Source of the DNA: Clostridiaceae bacterium
Lineage (GTDB): Bacteria > Bacillota > Clostridia > Oscillospirales > Acutalibacteraceae
Length of the DNA stretch: 47,504 nucleotides
Assembly: GCA_016281115.1 (NCBI GenBank)
Contig: JAEEHZ010000088.1
Span: 1 to 47,504, forward strand
Direction: 5' to 3'
In this document: positions 7,115-15,554 of the stretch, piece after piece
How positions within the stretch are numbered: the stretch's first letter is position 1
Layout of the letters: each line of letters begins with the position of its first letter
Notes under the pieces: generated by a model
The model's database searches: none
What the model saw: only the letters and a program-made list of their open reading frames with translations
Told to the model about the DNA's origin: nothing
Position numbers and translations under genes: made by a program

Positions 7115-7890
7115 CTGTTGTACTTAATGAGCACGAGTGGGCGAAAGAAATGATAGAAACAAAATCCTTGGGTAAAAAGCCATTTGAGACTTTAAGCAGA
7201 GTGGCAAAATATTATATAGACAAAAGCTACTCTAAAAAAGACGTGCGTAAAATGCTTGACACGTTCTTGATACAATGTGATCCGTCGGCCTCTTTACCCA
7301 AATGGTCTAACACAATCGACTACGCGCTGGAAAGAGCCTTGAAATATGACGCAATCACTATAGATTATATAAATATAAGTAAGCCGGAACTTGAAATTAT
7401 AGACAATCTCGATGGGACACAACTGCGACGCTTGGCTTTTACATTATTATGCCTTGCAAAATATTGGGATATTGTTAATCCCAACGGTAATCATTGGGTA
7501 AATAGTAAAGATTGTGACATTATGAGAATGGCTAATATCAACACTTCTATTAAACGGCAGAGTCAGATGTATTACACACTTAATTCGATGGGGTTGATAC
7601 AGTTTTCTAAAAAGGTTGATAATACAAATGTGAGAGTATGCTTTTTGCACGACGGCGAAGACATTTTACAAATTTCTGATTTTCGTAATCTCGGATATCA
7701 ATATCTTCAATATCAGGGAGAACCGTATTTTAAATGTAAAAATTGCGGGATTACTACGCGGTATGATAATCCTGCAAACAAGAATTCTTTGAGCAAACAA
7801 AAATATTGCAAAAGCTGTGCTGCAGAATTAAACATTCAACAAACAATCAATTCTGTTATGCGCAGGAGAAACGTTAAAAATATGATATAA
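7111..7890 (+). CDS. Zn-ribbon protein coupled to the RNA polymerase
   Basis: A 259-residue protein of unrecognised family. Its ATG overlaps the polymerase stop (ATGA), and GAGGTGAATGA is the binding site, so the two are translationally coupled. Residues 100-190 are mostly alpha-helical and could hold a winged-helix-like fold. Near residue 210 a four-cysteine ribbon is visible (CKNCG, then CKSC about 25 residues later), followed by a basic tail RRRNVKNM. The architecture suits a nucleic-acid-binding factor. Partnership with the polymerase is inferred from coupling only. Confidence 0.7.
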   Translation: MTVVLNEHEWAKEMIETKSLGKKPFETLSRVAKYYIDKSYSKKDVRKMLDTFLIQCDPSASLPKWSNTIDYALERALKYDAITIDYINISKPELEIIDNLDGTQLRRLAFTLLCLAKYWDIVNPNGNHWVNSKDCDIMRMANINTSIKRQSQMYYTLNSMGLIQFSKKVDNTNVRVCFLHDGEDILQISDFRNLGYQYLQYQGEPYFKCKNCGITTRYDNPANKNSLSKQKYCKSCAAELNIQQTINSVMRRRNVKNMI

Positions 7891-7932
7891 TTATTTTTTC
7901 GTTTTTGTTTGGAATGAGAATTGAGAAAACAT

Positions 7933-7945
7933 ATTGTGCTACAAT
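7933..7945 (+). promoter_or_regulatory. Extended -10 element overlapping ATTGT-N3-ACAAT palindrome, copy 2
   Basis: The 131-base gap after the polymerase operon contains ATTGTGCTACAAT. The sequence TGCTACAAT within it is an extended -10 box. No good -35 box lies 17 bases upstream. The palindrome matches the one at 1865-1877 in 11 of 13 positions, so a regulator could occlude this promoter. The gap is otherwise without a convincing gene. Confidence 0.4.
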
Positions 7946-8021
7946 TGATTTCGGCATAGATGATGTGGCACTTTAATGAATGGAATATATCAAATATGAA
8001 GAAAAGGATTGATAATAGTTA

Positions 8022-8249
8022 ATGATTTTAATAAGCAAAGACGAAGCAATAGCTTTGAGGGATAGGTTTCCAGATACAAATATCGTGAGAACCATGAGAC
8101 AAAGATCTAAACGACACAGGTATTATTGTGAGGAAAGCAAGAACATAATGCGTTTTTTAAACGCGCTGCGTCGCGGTGAACAGCCGCTCAGCGTGAGAGA
8201 GGGTGCCTATGATACAGATAGAAAGAAAAACAAACGAATCGGCGCTTGA
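8022..8249 (+). CDS. Small basic phage protein of unknown function
   Basis: A 75-residue protein rich in Arg and Lys (for example RQRSKRHRYY). Its start is the only ATG in frame, since a stop codon lies two codons upstream. AAAAGGA lies about 14 bases upstream, rather far. Its last 41 bases overlap the phosphoesterase gene in another frame, which supports co-translation. The charge would suit nucleic acid binding. I do not recognise the family. Confidence 0.6.
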   Translation: MILISKDEAIALRDRFPDTNIVRTMRQRSKRHRYYCEESKNIMRFLNALRRGEQPLSVREGAYDTDRKKNKRIGA

Positions 8250-9414
8250 TTATCACAAGCGTCTTGTGTACGGCAAACTAGTCGACAAAACACTCGCCGA
8301 TATAGATTATACAGAGCTTGCCGAACTGGTGTACGGACAACCTTATTCAAGCGACGTGGCGAGAAGAATGCTTTACGGTAGCCGCCGTACGCTCGAATTA
8401 ATGGATTCTGAGCGTGCCAATAATATCGAAAGTATGGATATGCTCACCGAATTAGATGAAAAGATGATCGAACTTCGCAAGGAGAGACAGAAATTTTACG
8501 ATCAACGTAATGCGTTTAATAAAATAGTCAGAGAGCGTTCGAGGCAGGAAGAGCTGAATGAGATCTTAGTTAACGCGATTAAAGAAGGCAATTTGCCAAA
8601 ATTGCATTATGAAGAAAAAAACGCGGAACTTTTGAATCCAACTAAAACCGATATGTTAATAAGTCTGAATGACATACATTACGGTGCGTCACACACAAAT
8701 TACTGGGATTGTTATAATTCTGACGTTTGTAAGCATATGATTGAAAATTATCTTGCCAAAATTATTGATATTCAAAAAATTCATCATTGCGAAAATTGTA
8801 TTGTGTGGGCAAATGGTGATATGATCTCCGGATCTATTCACCGTTCTATTCAAGTGACGAACAAAGAAAACGTGATTCGTCAGGTAATGGGCGTATCGGA
8901 GTTGATTGCAGGGTTTCTCGCTAAGCTGAGCGAATGCTTTAAATTTGTTCATTTTGTTAGCGTGGCCGGAAATCACAGTCGTCTCGATCCCAACAAAGAA
9001 GAGTCGTTGATTGACGAAAGACTTGATGATTTGGTTGAGTGGTATGTCAGCGCGAGGTTGCAGCACTTTAAAAACGTAATAATAGGATCTGGCGCAAAGA
9101 TCGACTCAACGATGTATGTTATAAACATCAGGGGCTTAAATTATTGTGGTGTACACGGCGATTATGACGCTTCGCCGTCAAAGATACAAGCGCTCCAAAC
9201 AATGGCGGGAGTCCCGTTATATGCAATTTTATCCGGGCACTTACATCATAATAAGGTAGATACCGTCCAGGGTATAAAAACGGTTATGGCGGGCTCTTTT
9301 CTTGGTATGGATGATTTTTGTATTCAGAAAAGAATTTACGGCATACCCGAACAAATGGTTTGTATATGTGACGAAGGCGGTATTATGTGTCATTATGATA
9401 TTCCGTTGAAATAG
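8209..9414 (+). CDS. Calcineurin-like metallophosphoesterase (SbcD/Mre11-like nuclease)
   Basis: About 401 residues from the ATG at 8209, 5 bases after AGAGGG; a GTG at 8203 is the alternative. The metal-binding motifs occur in order: NDIHYG (D155, H157), ANGD (D204), AGNH (N255, H256), VHGD (H316) and SGHLHH (H344, H346). An N-terminal stretch of about 145 residues precedes the catalytic domain and contains a charged, probably coiled-coil segment (residues 75-115). The family hydrolyses phosphodiesters, and phage members are usually DNA nucleases. No SbcC-type ATPase is nearby, so it would act alone in recombination, degradation of host DNA or repair. Confidence 0.85.
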   Translation: MIQIERKTNESALDYHKRLVYGKLVDKTLADIDYTELAELVYGQPYSSDVARRMLYGSRRTLELMDSERANNIESMDMLTELDEKMIELRKERQKFYDQRNAFNKIVRERSRQEELNEILVNAIKEGNLPKLHYEEKNAELLNPTKTDMLISLNDIHYGASHTNYWDCYNSDVCKHMIENYLAKIIDIQKIHHCENCIVWANGDMISGSIHRSIQVTNKENVIRQVMGVSELIAGFLAKLSECFKFVHFVSVAGNHSRLDPNKEESLIDERLDDLVEWYVSARLQHFKNVIIGSGAKIDSTMYVINIRGLNYCGVHGDYDASPSKIQALQTMAGVPLYAILSGHLHHNKVDTVQGIKTVMAGSFLGMDDFCIQKRIYGIPEQMVCICDEGGIMCHYDIPLK

Positions 9415-9452
9415 TACATATTAATTGCGGCTGACGTCTACGGACTAAGCCC

Positions 9453-9480
9453 AGAGGAGATGGATGCGTCTGTCTCCTCT
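9453..9480 (+). terminator. Hairpin between phosphoesterase and recombinase 2
   Basis: AGAGGAGA (9453-9460) pairs with TCTCCTCT (9473-9480) across a 12-base loop and is followed by TTTAATT. It could end the early transcript. The 3' part runs directly into the binding site of the next gene, so it may also hide that site. Confidence 0.5.
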
Positions 9481-9505
9481 TTTAATTATGCAAGGAGGTG
9501 TCTGC

Positions 9506-10528
9506 GTGGGACGAAAAACAAAAATGAATATGATTACCTCAGAAGGACTGCTCATGCAGGTAAATCCGGAGAATCAGGCATTACTTAAAGATTTTTTAGA
9601 TTATTTACGCTCGGTGCAGCGAAGCGAAACGACTATTCGCGGATACGAGAATGATATTCAGATAGCCTGGGTTTGGTGCCTACAAAATAATAATAATACA
9701 TTCTTTGTCGACTGGACTAAGCGCAATATCGTCGCTTATCAGAACTGGCTGTTAAATAACAACGAAAACAGTCCGGCGAGAATTCGCAGGCTAAAGGCGT
9801 CGTTATCATCATTAAGTAATTATATTGAAGGAGTGCTTGACGATGAGTTCCCTAATTTCAGAAATATTATTAATAAGGTTGAGAATCCTGTGAATCGCCC
9901 GGTGCGCGAAAAAACAGTGTGGGACGATTCTGAATTAGAATCTTTGCTGGAGACGCTCATACAACAAAAGGATTATGAAAAGGCTTGTTATCTTGCTCTT
10001 GCGATGTATAGCGGTAGACGAAAGTCAGAACTGTGCAGATTCAGAGTGTCTGATTTTACAGAAGACAAACTGGTATGCGGGGGAGCTTTGTATAAGAGCT
10101 CTCCTATAAAAACAAAGGGCATGGGTGGCGGGAAAATAATACCTTGTTATACTCTTGCTAAAAATTTTACCCCATACCTTAATTATTGGTTAAAATATCG
10201 CGAGGAAAATAACATAGACAGCGAATGGCTTTTCCCAAATCTCCGCAATCCTTCGGAACATATTGCAATATCTACGGTAAATAGCTGGGCTAATACGTTT
10301 ACCAGAATTACAGGCAAGCCTTCGTATATACATTCGTTAAGACATTACTTTACCACAATGCTTGCAAAGGCGGGAATTCCCGACGGAGTAATTCAGAGTA
10401 TTGTTGCGTGGGAGTCTGGGGATATGGTTAAATTATATAAAGATATCGATGCCGATGAAGAAATCGGAATGTATTTTAAAAACGGAGATATATCCGTTCC
10501 CGATAAAAAGGGTTTTGGAGATATATAA
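9506..10528 (+). CDS. Tyrosine recombinase 2 (XerC/D-like, full length)
   Basis: About 340 residues from a GTG 5 bases after AAGGAGGTG; the ATGs further upstream overlap the hairpin. Residues 20-115 look like the SAM-like core-binding domain (RSETTIRGYENDI and following). The catalytic residues are R171/R172 in SGRRKSEL, K in IKTKG, HSLRHY (276-281), W302 and Y311 in VKLYKD. It is separated from the leftmost recombinase by seven kilobases of early genes. It may be the true integrase, or it may resolve genome multimers. It is followed at 24 bases by the HU-like gene, a natural cofactor for such recombinases. Confidence 0.88.
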   Translation: MGRKTKMNMITSEGLLMQVNPENQALLKDFLDYLRSVQRSETTIRGYENDIQIAWVWCLQNNNNTFFVDWTKRNIVAYQNWLLNNNENSPARIRRLKASLSSLSNYIEGVLDDEFPNFRNIINKVENPVNRPVREKTVWDDSELESLLETLIQQKDYEKACYLALAMYSGRRKSELCRFRVSDFTEDKLVCGGALYKSSPIKTKGMGGGKIIPCYTLAKNFTPYLNYWLKYREENNIDSEWLFPNLRNPSEHIAISTVNSWANTFTRITGKPSYIHSLRHYFTTMLAKAGIPDGVIQSIVAWESGDMVKLYKDIDADEEIGMYFKNGDISVPDKKGFGDI

Positions 10529-10552
10529 TATAAAGAATTTAAGGAGTTAATA

Positions 10553-11023
10553 ATGAATCGAAAGGAATTAATAAGGCGCGTTGCTCTTGCAATGCGCGAA
10601 AACAATATTCGCAAACCAATTTCATCTCCGAAACAGGTTTTTCATATTTCGGATGATGAGGGCAACACTAAGGATTTTGTTGTTCGAAAGACGAACAAGG
10701 ATGTTCTTTTTACCGTAGAAGATATTGACGCGATTATAGAGGCGTGCCTGTTCGTTGTAGAAGAGGCAATGAAACGCGGAGAACCAATATCAATACGCGG
10801 GTTTGGTACGCTTGGTTTAAAATACAGAAAGCGTAGGGCTACAAAGATACCCGGAACCGAAGAGTGGGTTGACGTTGATGCCAGGTATATCCCAAGATTT
10901 ATATTCGGAAACGATCTGCGAATGTGTGCAAAAATATATGAGTTGTCGTTACAAGACAAGCAAGACACAGAGCCGCTACCAAGTCCCGATTTTATAGACG
11001 ACGAAGAGATTGAGGGTGAATAA
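10553..11023 (+). CDS. HU/IHF-family DNA-bending protein
   Basis: A 156-residue protein with AAGGAG before its ATG. ISIRGFGTLGLKYRKRRATK is the HU signature at the start of the DNA-binding arms, and FIFGNDLRM matches the end of the family fold. It is longer than bacterial HU (about 90 residues): there is an insertion after the first helices and an acidic C-terminal tail of about 25 residues. It would bend or condense phage DNA and could assist recombinase 2 or packaging. Confidence 0.8.
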   Translation: MNRKELIRRVALAMRENNIRKPISSPKQVFHISDDEGNTKDFVVRKTNKDVLFTVEDIDAIIEACLFVVEEAMKRGEPISIRGFGTLGLKYRKRRATKIPGTEEWVDVDARYIPRFIFGNDLRMCAKIYELSLQDKQDTEPLPSPDFIDDEEIEGE

Positions 11024-11025
11024 TC

Positions 11026-12042
11026 ATGTCGATAGAGATGAGTTCCGATAGAGCAATATGTTCCAGATGCGGGACGGCATACAGCAGACGCAAGGGATAC
11101 TTCCCCGTCAGTTATGCTATTTTACACAAGGGTATAGGGCACATTCCCGTGTGTAAAGATTGTATCGACAATATGTATAATTCGTACCTTGCACAGTGCA
11201 ACGATGCAAAAAGTGCAGTGCGCCAAATGTGCCGCAAGCTAGACTTATACTGGAGTAATTCGGTGTATGAAGTCGTATCTCGTAAAAGTACTACTCGTTC
11301 AATGATGACACAATACATTGCAAAGATTAACTCTGTGTCATATGCGGGAAAATCTTATGACGACACCTTATCGGACGAAGGTACATTGTGGAGCTTTAAC
11401 ACATCTTTGCCGGAGATAACCAATATCGATCCCATAATAGAAGAAATAGTAGACGAGTCTCAAAATGTTAATATCGACGACATTCCCGAAGATGTCAAAG
11501 CGTTCTGGGGCTCGGGATATACGCCGTCAATGTATATGGAGTTGGAGCAAAGGCGCTCATACTGGATGTCGAGATTTCCTCCGGACGTCGAGCTTGATAT
11601 CGGAACCGAAGCTTTAATACGCCAGATTTGTTCGCTGGAATTAGATATTAACAGAGATAGAGCTGCAGGACGTAGTGTTGATAAAAGTGTAACGGCATTA
11701 AACACGCTGCTTGGCAGCGCAAACCTGAAGCCTGTTCAAAAGAAACAGGATGAAAACGATACCACGCTCGCCAATACTCCTCTCGGGGTGTGGCTGTACA
11801 GGTACGAAAATCACCGGCCGTTACCAGAAATAGACGATGATTTAAAGGACACAAATCGTCTCATGAAATATATCTTTACCTGGATGGGACATCTTTGCAA
11901 AATGCTGGGTATTAAAAATACATACTCGCAAATGTATGATTCGGAGATAGCTCGTCTCAGAGTTGAACATCCTGAGTACGACGGGGACGACGACGAAACA
12001 ATGGTATCTGACATACTGTCAGAGGACGGTGATTCGTCTTGA
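11026..12042 (+). CDS. Zn-finger protein, candidate small terminase subunit
   Basis: A 338-residue protein. Its N-terminus holds CSRCG and, about 30 residues on, CKDC, a likely four-cysteine zinc site. The middle is mixed helical, and the end is strongly acidic (DGDDDE). Its last bases overlap the TTG start of the large terminase, so the two are co-translated. Its position directly upstream of TerL is that of the small terminase, but no known TerS fold is evident. That assignment rests on gene order alone. Confidence 0.6.
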   Translation: MSIEMSSDRAICSRCGTAYSRRKGYFPVSYAILHKGIGHIPVCKDCIDNMYNSYLAQCNDAKSAVRQMCRKLDLYWSNSVYEVVSRKSTTRSMMTQYIAKINSVSYAGKSYDDTLSDEGTLWSFNTSLPEITNIDPIIEEIVDESQNVNIDDIPEDVKAFWGSGYTPSMYMELEQRRSYWMSRFPPDVELDIGTEALIRQICSLELDINRDRAAGRSVDKSVTALNTLLGSANLKPVQKKQDENDTTLANTPLGVWLYRYENHRPLPEIDDDLKDTNRLMKYIFTWMGHLCKMLGIKNTYSQMYDSEIARLRVEHPEYDGDDDETMVSDILSEDGDSS

Positions 12043-13796
12043 GTAAAATTATAGATCGTATACAAAAAATTATGGATGGCGCGGCTTTGTGGGGTTCGTA
12101 TTATAGGCATAACCCCGATAAATTTGCGTCTGATTACTTACATCTTAGATTGAAACGATTTCAAAAGATACTTTTAAAGATGATGTTCTGGGCAAATGTA
12201 TTCGTTCTGATTACATGCCGCGGACTCGGAAAAACTTTTTTGGGCGCAATTTATTGTGTAACAAGATGTATATTATATCCGGGGACGAAGGTGTGTATTG
12301 CGTCGGGAACAAGGGGGCAGGCTATAAATGTTCTCGAGAAGATAATGTACGAACTTAAACCAGCGTCTCCCGAGTTATGTGCTGAAATTGACGAGAAACA
12401 AACAAAAGTCAACGGCACTAATGCTCAGATAGTATTCTTTAACACCAGCGTGATAAAAGTTGTTACCGCGAGCGATACGGCGAGGGGCAATAGATGCCAC
12501 GTGCTGCTGCTTGACGAATTTCGTCTGATAAATAAGGATACTATTGACACGGTATTACGTAAATTTCTTACCTTGCGCCGTATGCCGAGGTATGAAGATT
12601 TAACCGAAGAAGAGAGAAGAAAAGAATACGCAAAAGAAAAGAATTTAACTTTATATCTGAGCTCGGCCTTTTGGAAGGATCATTGGTCTTATACAAAATG
12701 CGTCGATACTCTTAAAGCGATGGTAGATCCCAACAGACATCAATTTGTTTGTGGGTTCCCATATCAATTATCAATATCCGAAGGATTATTGGATCCGGAG
12801 ACGGTAGCAGATGAAATGGCGGAGTCAGACTACTCGGCCATAAAATTTTCCATGGAGATGTGTGCGGAGTTTTACGGCTCCGATGATGGAGCGTTTTTTG
12901 ACTTTGACTCTATCTCAAAAAATAGGAAGATTAAGTATCCCATTTTACCCGACTCGATCTCTTCAAAGCTTAATAATACTCAGAGCATACGAATACCGGC
13001 AAAACAAAACGGAGAAAAAAGATTATTATCCGCAGATATCGCGTTAATGTCAAGCAGAAGACATAACAATGACGCGACGGCGATTTTTATAAATCAGCTC
13101 TTGCCTACCAAGGTAGGTAGGTATATAAGCAACATTGTTTACGCTGACGCCTGCGAAGGTATGCGCACAGAAGAACAGGCGTTGGTTATTCGCAAGCTAT
13201 ATGAAGAATTTAACTGCGACTATATTATTCTGGATACAAATGGTCTTGGCCTCGGAGTTTATGACTGCCTTGCCAGAGATATCGTTGATCCGGAAACCGG
13301 AGAGGTGTATCCTGCTTTATCGTGCTGCAATAATACCGATATGGCGCTGAGATGTACATCGTCGTCGGCAGATAAAGTCATATGGTCTATTAAGGCAACT
13401 TCTCAATTTAATTCCGAGTGTGCTATTTTGTTGCGCGAGGGATTTAAAAGCGGACGTATTCGTTTGCTTGCAAATGAATATGATGCGGAAAAATATCTTA
13501 ACGAGCTGAAGGGATACTCAACTTTAAATCCCGCAGAACGCATGCAATTTCAGCTCCCATACATTCATACGACACTTCTTGTTGACGAGCTTGTTAAATT
13601 ACAACACGAAGAGTCCGGTGGAAAAATAAAAATATTCGAAAAGTCTGGAATGCGAAAAGACCGCTACTCCAGTCTTTCTTATAATTATTATGTGGCTACA
13701 CAACTTGAAAACAAACTGAGCAAGCGTCATAGTATAAGCACTCAAGTTTCAGATATATTTGTGATAAAGCCACCATCTTATACAGGAAGGCGGTGA
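12039..13796 (+). CDS. terL: Terminase large subunit
   Basis: A 585-residue DNA-packaging motor. The TTG start overlaps the previous stop and follows GAGGACGGTGA by 6 bases. The ATPase half has Walker A CRGLGKTF (from residue 60) and Walker B LLLDEF with D159-E160. The nuclease half has LLSADIAL near residue 328 (first metal-binding aspartate) and DYIILDTNG near 390, typical of the RNase-H-like headful or cos nuclease. It pumps phage DNA into proheads through the portal encoded next. Full length, no disruption. Confidence 0.95.
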   Translation: MSKIIDRIQKIMDGAALWGSYYRHNPDKFASDYLHLRLKRFQKILLKMMFWANVFVLITCRGLGKTFLGAIYCVTRCILYPGTKVCIASGTRGQAINVLEKIMYELKPASPELCAEIDEKQTKVNGTNAQIVFFNTSVIKVVTASDTARGNRCHVLLLDEFRLINKDTIDTVLRKFLTLRRMPRYEDLTEEERRKEYAKEKNLTLYLSSAFWKDHWSYTKCVDTLKAMVDPNRHQFVCGFPYQLSISEGLLDPETVADEMAESDYSAIKFSMEMCAEFYGSDDGAFFDFDSISKNRKIKYPILPDSISSKLNNTQSIRIPAKQNGEKRLLSADIALMSSRRHNNDATAIFINQLLPTKVGRYISNIVYADACEGMRTEEQALVIRKLYEEFNCDYIILDTNGLGLGVYDCLARDIVDPETGEVYPALSCCNNTDMALRCTSSSADKVIWSIKATSQFNSECAILLREGFKSGRIRLLANEYDAEKYLNELKGYSTLNPAERMQFQLPYIHTTLLVDELVKLQHEESGGKIKIFEKSGMRKDRYSSLSYNYYVATQLENKLSKRHSISTQVSDIFVIKPPSYTGRR

Positions 13797-13806
13797 AACA
13801 AAGCCG

Positions 13807-15327
13807 ATGATAGAATCTACTACACACAGCGCTACTCAGAACGAAACATCAAAGTCGTCTGAAAATATAGGATTTATTGGGTTGTCCAATAAATTTGCAT
13901 TGTTAAATCATTTAATAATGCGTGATTTAAACGGAAACACAACAAGTGCTCCCACTTTCTCGCAATACAATAAACAAGAAATAGCCACATACCTTGGCAA
14001 TCCTTATAAATATGAGAAACAATTAAGAGCTGCGGTTAGATATATATATGGCGCAAGTCCACACTTCCGCAGGCTTATACAGTACTTTGTGGGATTATCG
14101 GATTTATCATATATTATTGAGCCTTACAGGATCGATCCTAAAAAGGCAAATATAAAAACGGTTAATAGTAATTATCGTAAAGTTTTAAATATGTTATCTT
14201 CGATGAATATCAAAACCCAATTGCCGAAAATTCTTACAATATGCTTACGCGAAGACGTATTTTACGGAACGTTGTGGGTAACTAATGACAGCATAACAAT
14301 TCAACAGCTGCCTAGCGAGTATTGTGCGATTTCTTCGATAGAGGGCAATGTGTTAAACGTTACATTTAACTTTTCGTATTTTGACAAACACATCACGAGC
14401 CTTGACAATTATCCGCCGGAATTTAAAATAAAATATCAACAATACAAGAACAAGAGAACAGTACGGTGGATAGAACTCGACTCCCCCACATCGTTTTGTA
14501 TTAAATGTAATACCGATATCCTCGACTATGCAATTCCCCCGTTCGCCGGGATTTTAAGAGAAGTGTATGAGCTCGAAGATTATAAGGCGTTAAAGTTAAC
14601 CAAGACTGAATTAGAAAATTATGCAATGCTTGTGATGATGCTCCCTCTATCGGATGATGGGGGATGGGGTATAGATCTCGACAAGGCAAAAGAATTCTGG
14701 AAAAATCTTGATTCGGTTTTGCCGGATGAGATAGGTTCGGTGTTGACACCGATGCCTATTAACAAAATCAGTTTCGAGCGTTCCAATACCGGAGATATTG
14801 ATACGATTGCTAATGCAGAACAGTCGTTGTACACTGCCGCTGGTGTATCGTCTTTATTATTTAATAATGAAAAGGCGTCTGCAAACGCCTTGCTTCTTTC
14901 GATTAAGGCCGATCAAGCAATTACATACGGTATTGTAAAAAGCGTTGGCGATGCGATTAATAGATTCATTCAGTCTCAAAATTATGGCAAAAATTTCTGC
15001 GTAAACTTTTTAGACGTTTCGCCGTTTAATCGCAAAGAAGTCGGAGACGCGTATTTAAAGGCGGCGTCGTACGGAATTCCTACGATCGCTGCGTATGCGG
15101 CGTCACAAGGAATAGGACAGGCAGAGCTGGATGCAATGAGCTTTCTCGAGGGAGAAGTGCTCGGGCTGCAAAAATTATTTAAGCCCATACAGAGTTCCTC
15201 TCAAATGAGCCCGTTGAACCTTGAAAGTGACGCTGCGACAGACGATGGCGGAGCTCCAACAAAAGATATCGGGGAAATTACTGATAGTGGAGAGCAGTCT
15301 GCGGAGAATAAGGACGATTGGGGTTAA
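13807..15327 (+). CDS. Portal protein
   Basis: A 506-residue protein following TerL, with GGAAGGCGGTGA upstream. The sequence has the features of siphophage portals: an early helix-rich region with a GASPHFRRLIQYFVGL stretch, a beta-rich middle, and a C-terminal helical stem and crown (AEQSLYTAAGVSSLLF, then KADQAI). The tail is acidic and low in complexity (residues 465-506). Portals form the dodecameric ring at one capsid vertex through which DNA passes. Assignment rests on size, position and fold-like pattern. Confidence 0.85.
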   Translation: MIESTTHSATQNETSKSSENIGFIGLSNKFALLNHLIMRDLNGNTTSAPTFSQYNKQEIATYLGNPYKYEKQLRAAVRYIYGASPHFRRLIQYFVGLSDLSYIIEPYRIDPKKANIKTVNSNYRKVLNMLSSMNIKTQLPKILTICLREDVFYGTLWVTNDSITIQQLPSEYCAISSIEGNVLNVTFNFSYFDKHITSLDNYPPEFKIKYQQYKNKRTVRWIELDSPTSFCIKCNTDILDYAIPPFAGILREVYELEDYKALKLTKTELENYAMLVMMLPLSDDGGWGIDLDKAKEFWKNLDSVLPDEIGSVLTPMPINKISFERSNTGDIDTIANAEQSLYTAAGVSSLLFNNEKASANALLLSIKADQAITYGIVKSVGDAINRFIQSQNYGKNFCVNFLDVSPFNRKEVGDAYLKAASYGIPTIAAYAASQGIGQAELDAMSFLEGEVLGLQKLFKPIQSSSQMSPLNLESDAATDDGGAPTKDIGEITDSGEQSAENKDDWG

Positions 15328-15332
15328 TAATT

Positions 15333-15515
15333 ATGAAAAAGAAAAATTTTATTTATGTGTTCAGGGTTGAAGACAGAGATAAACTTTTAGCTTTAGGGTA
15401 CCAGCTACTTAAATCGGATGATTCCCAGGGTATGTATATATTTGAAAATCTTGGGCTGGTAAAATTTTCAATTAATGATATGAAGTTTGTCCTTACCGAC
15501 ACCCTTACCTTTTAA
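15333..15515 (+). CDS. Small phage protein after the portal
   Basis: A 60-residue protein. The ATG at 15333 follows GGGGTT weakly; an in-frame TTG at 15318 would add five residues and overlap the portal stop. The sequence alternates beta strands and a short helix (FIYVFRVED, then YQLLKSDD). I do not recognise it. Small genes at this place occur in many Clostridia siphophages. Confidence 0.6.
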   Translation: MKKKNFIYVFRVEDRDKLLALGYQLLKSDDSQGMYIFENLGLVKFSINDMKFVLTDTLTF

Positions 15516-15554
15516 GATTGTGTTTTTTAAATAAATTTATTGGAGGTGATAGCA

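Noticed and set aside
7914..7976. A 20-codon frame in the gap after the polymerase operon
   Set aside because: It has no good binding site and overlaps the extended -10 and palindrome. It could be a remnant of a frameshifted gene, but nothing supports that.
8209..9414. Complete SbcCD-type nuclease system
   Set aside because: Only the SbcD-like subunit is present. No long coiled-coil ATPase is encoded nearby.
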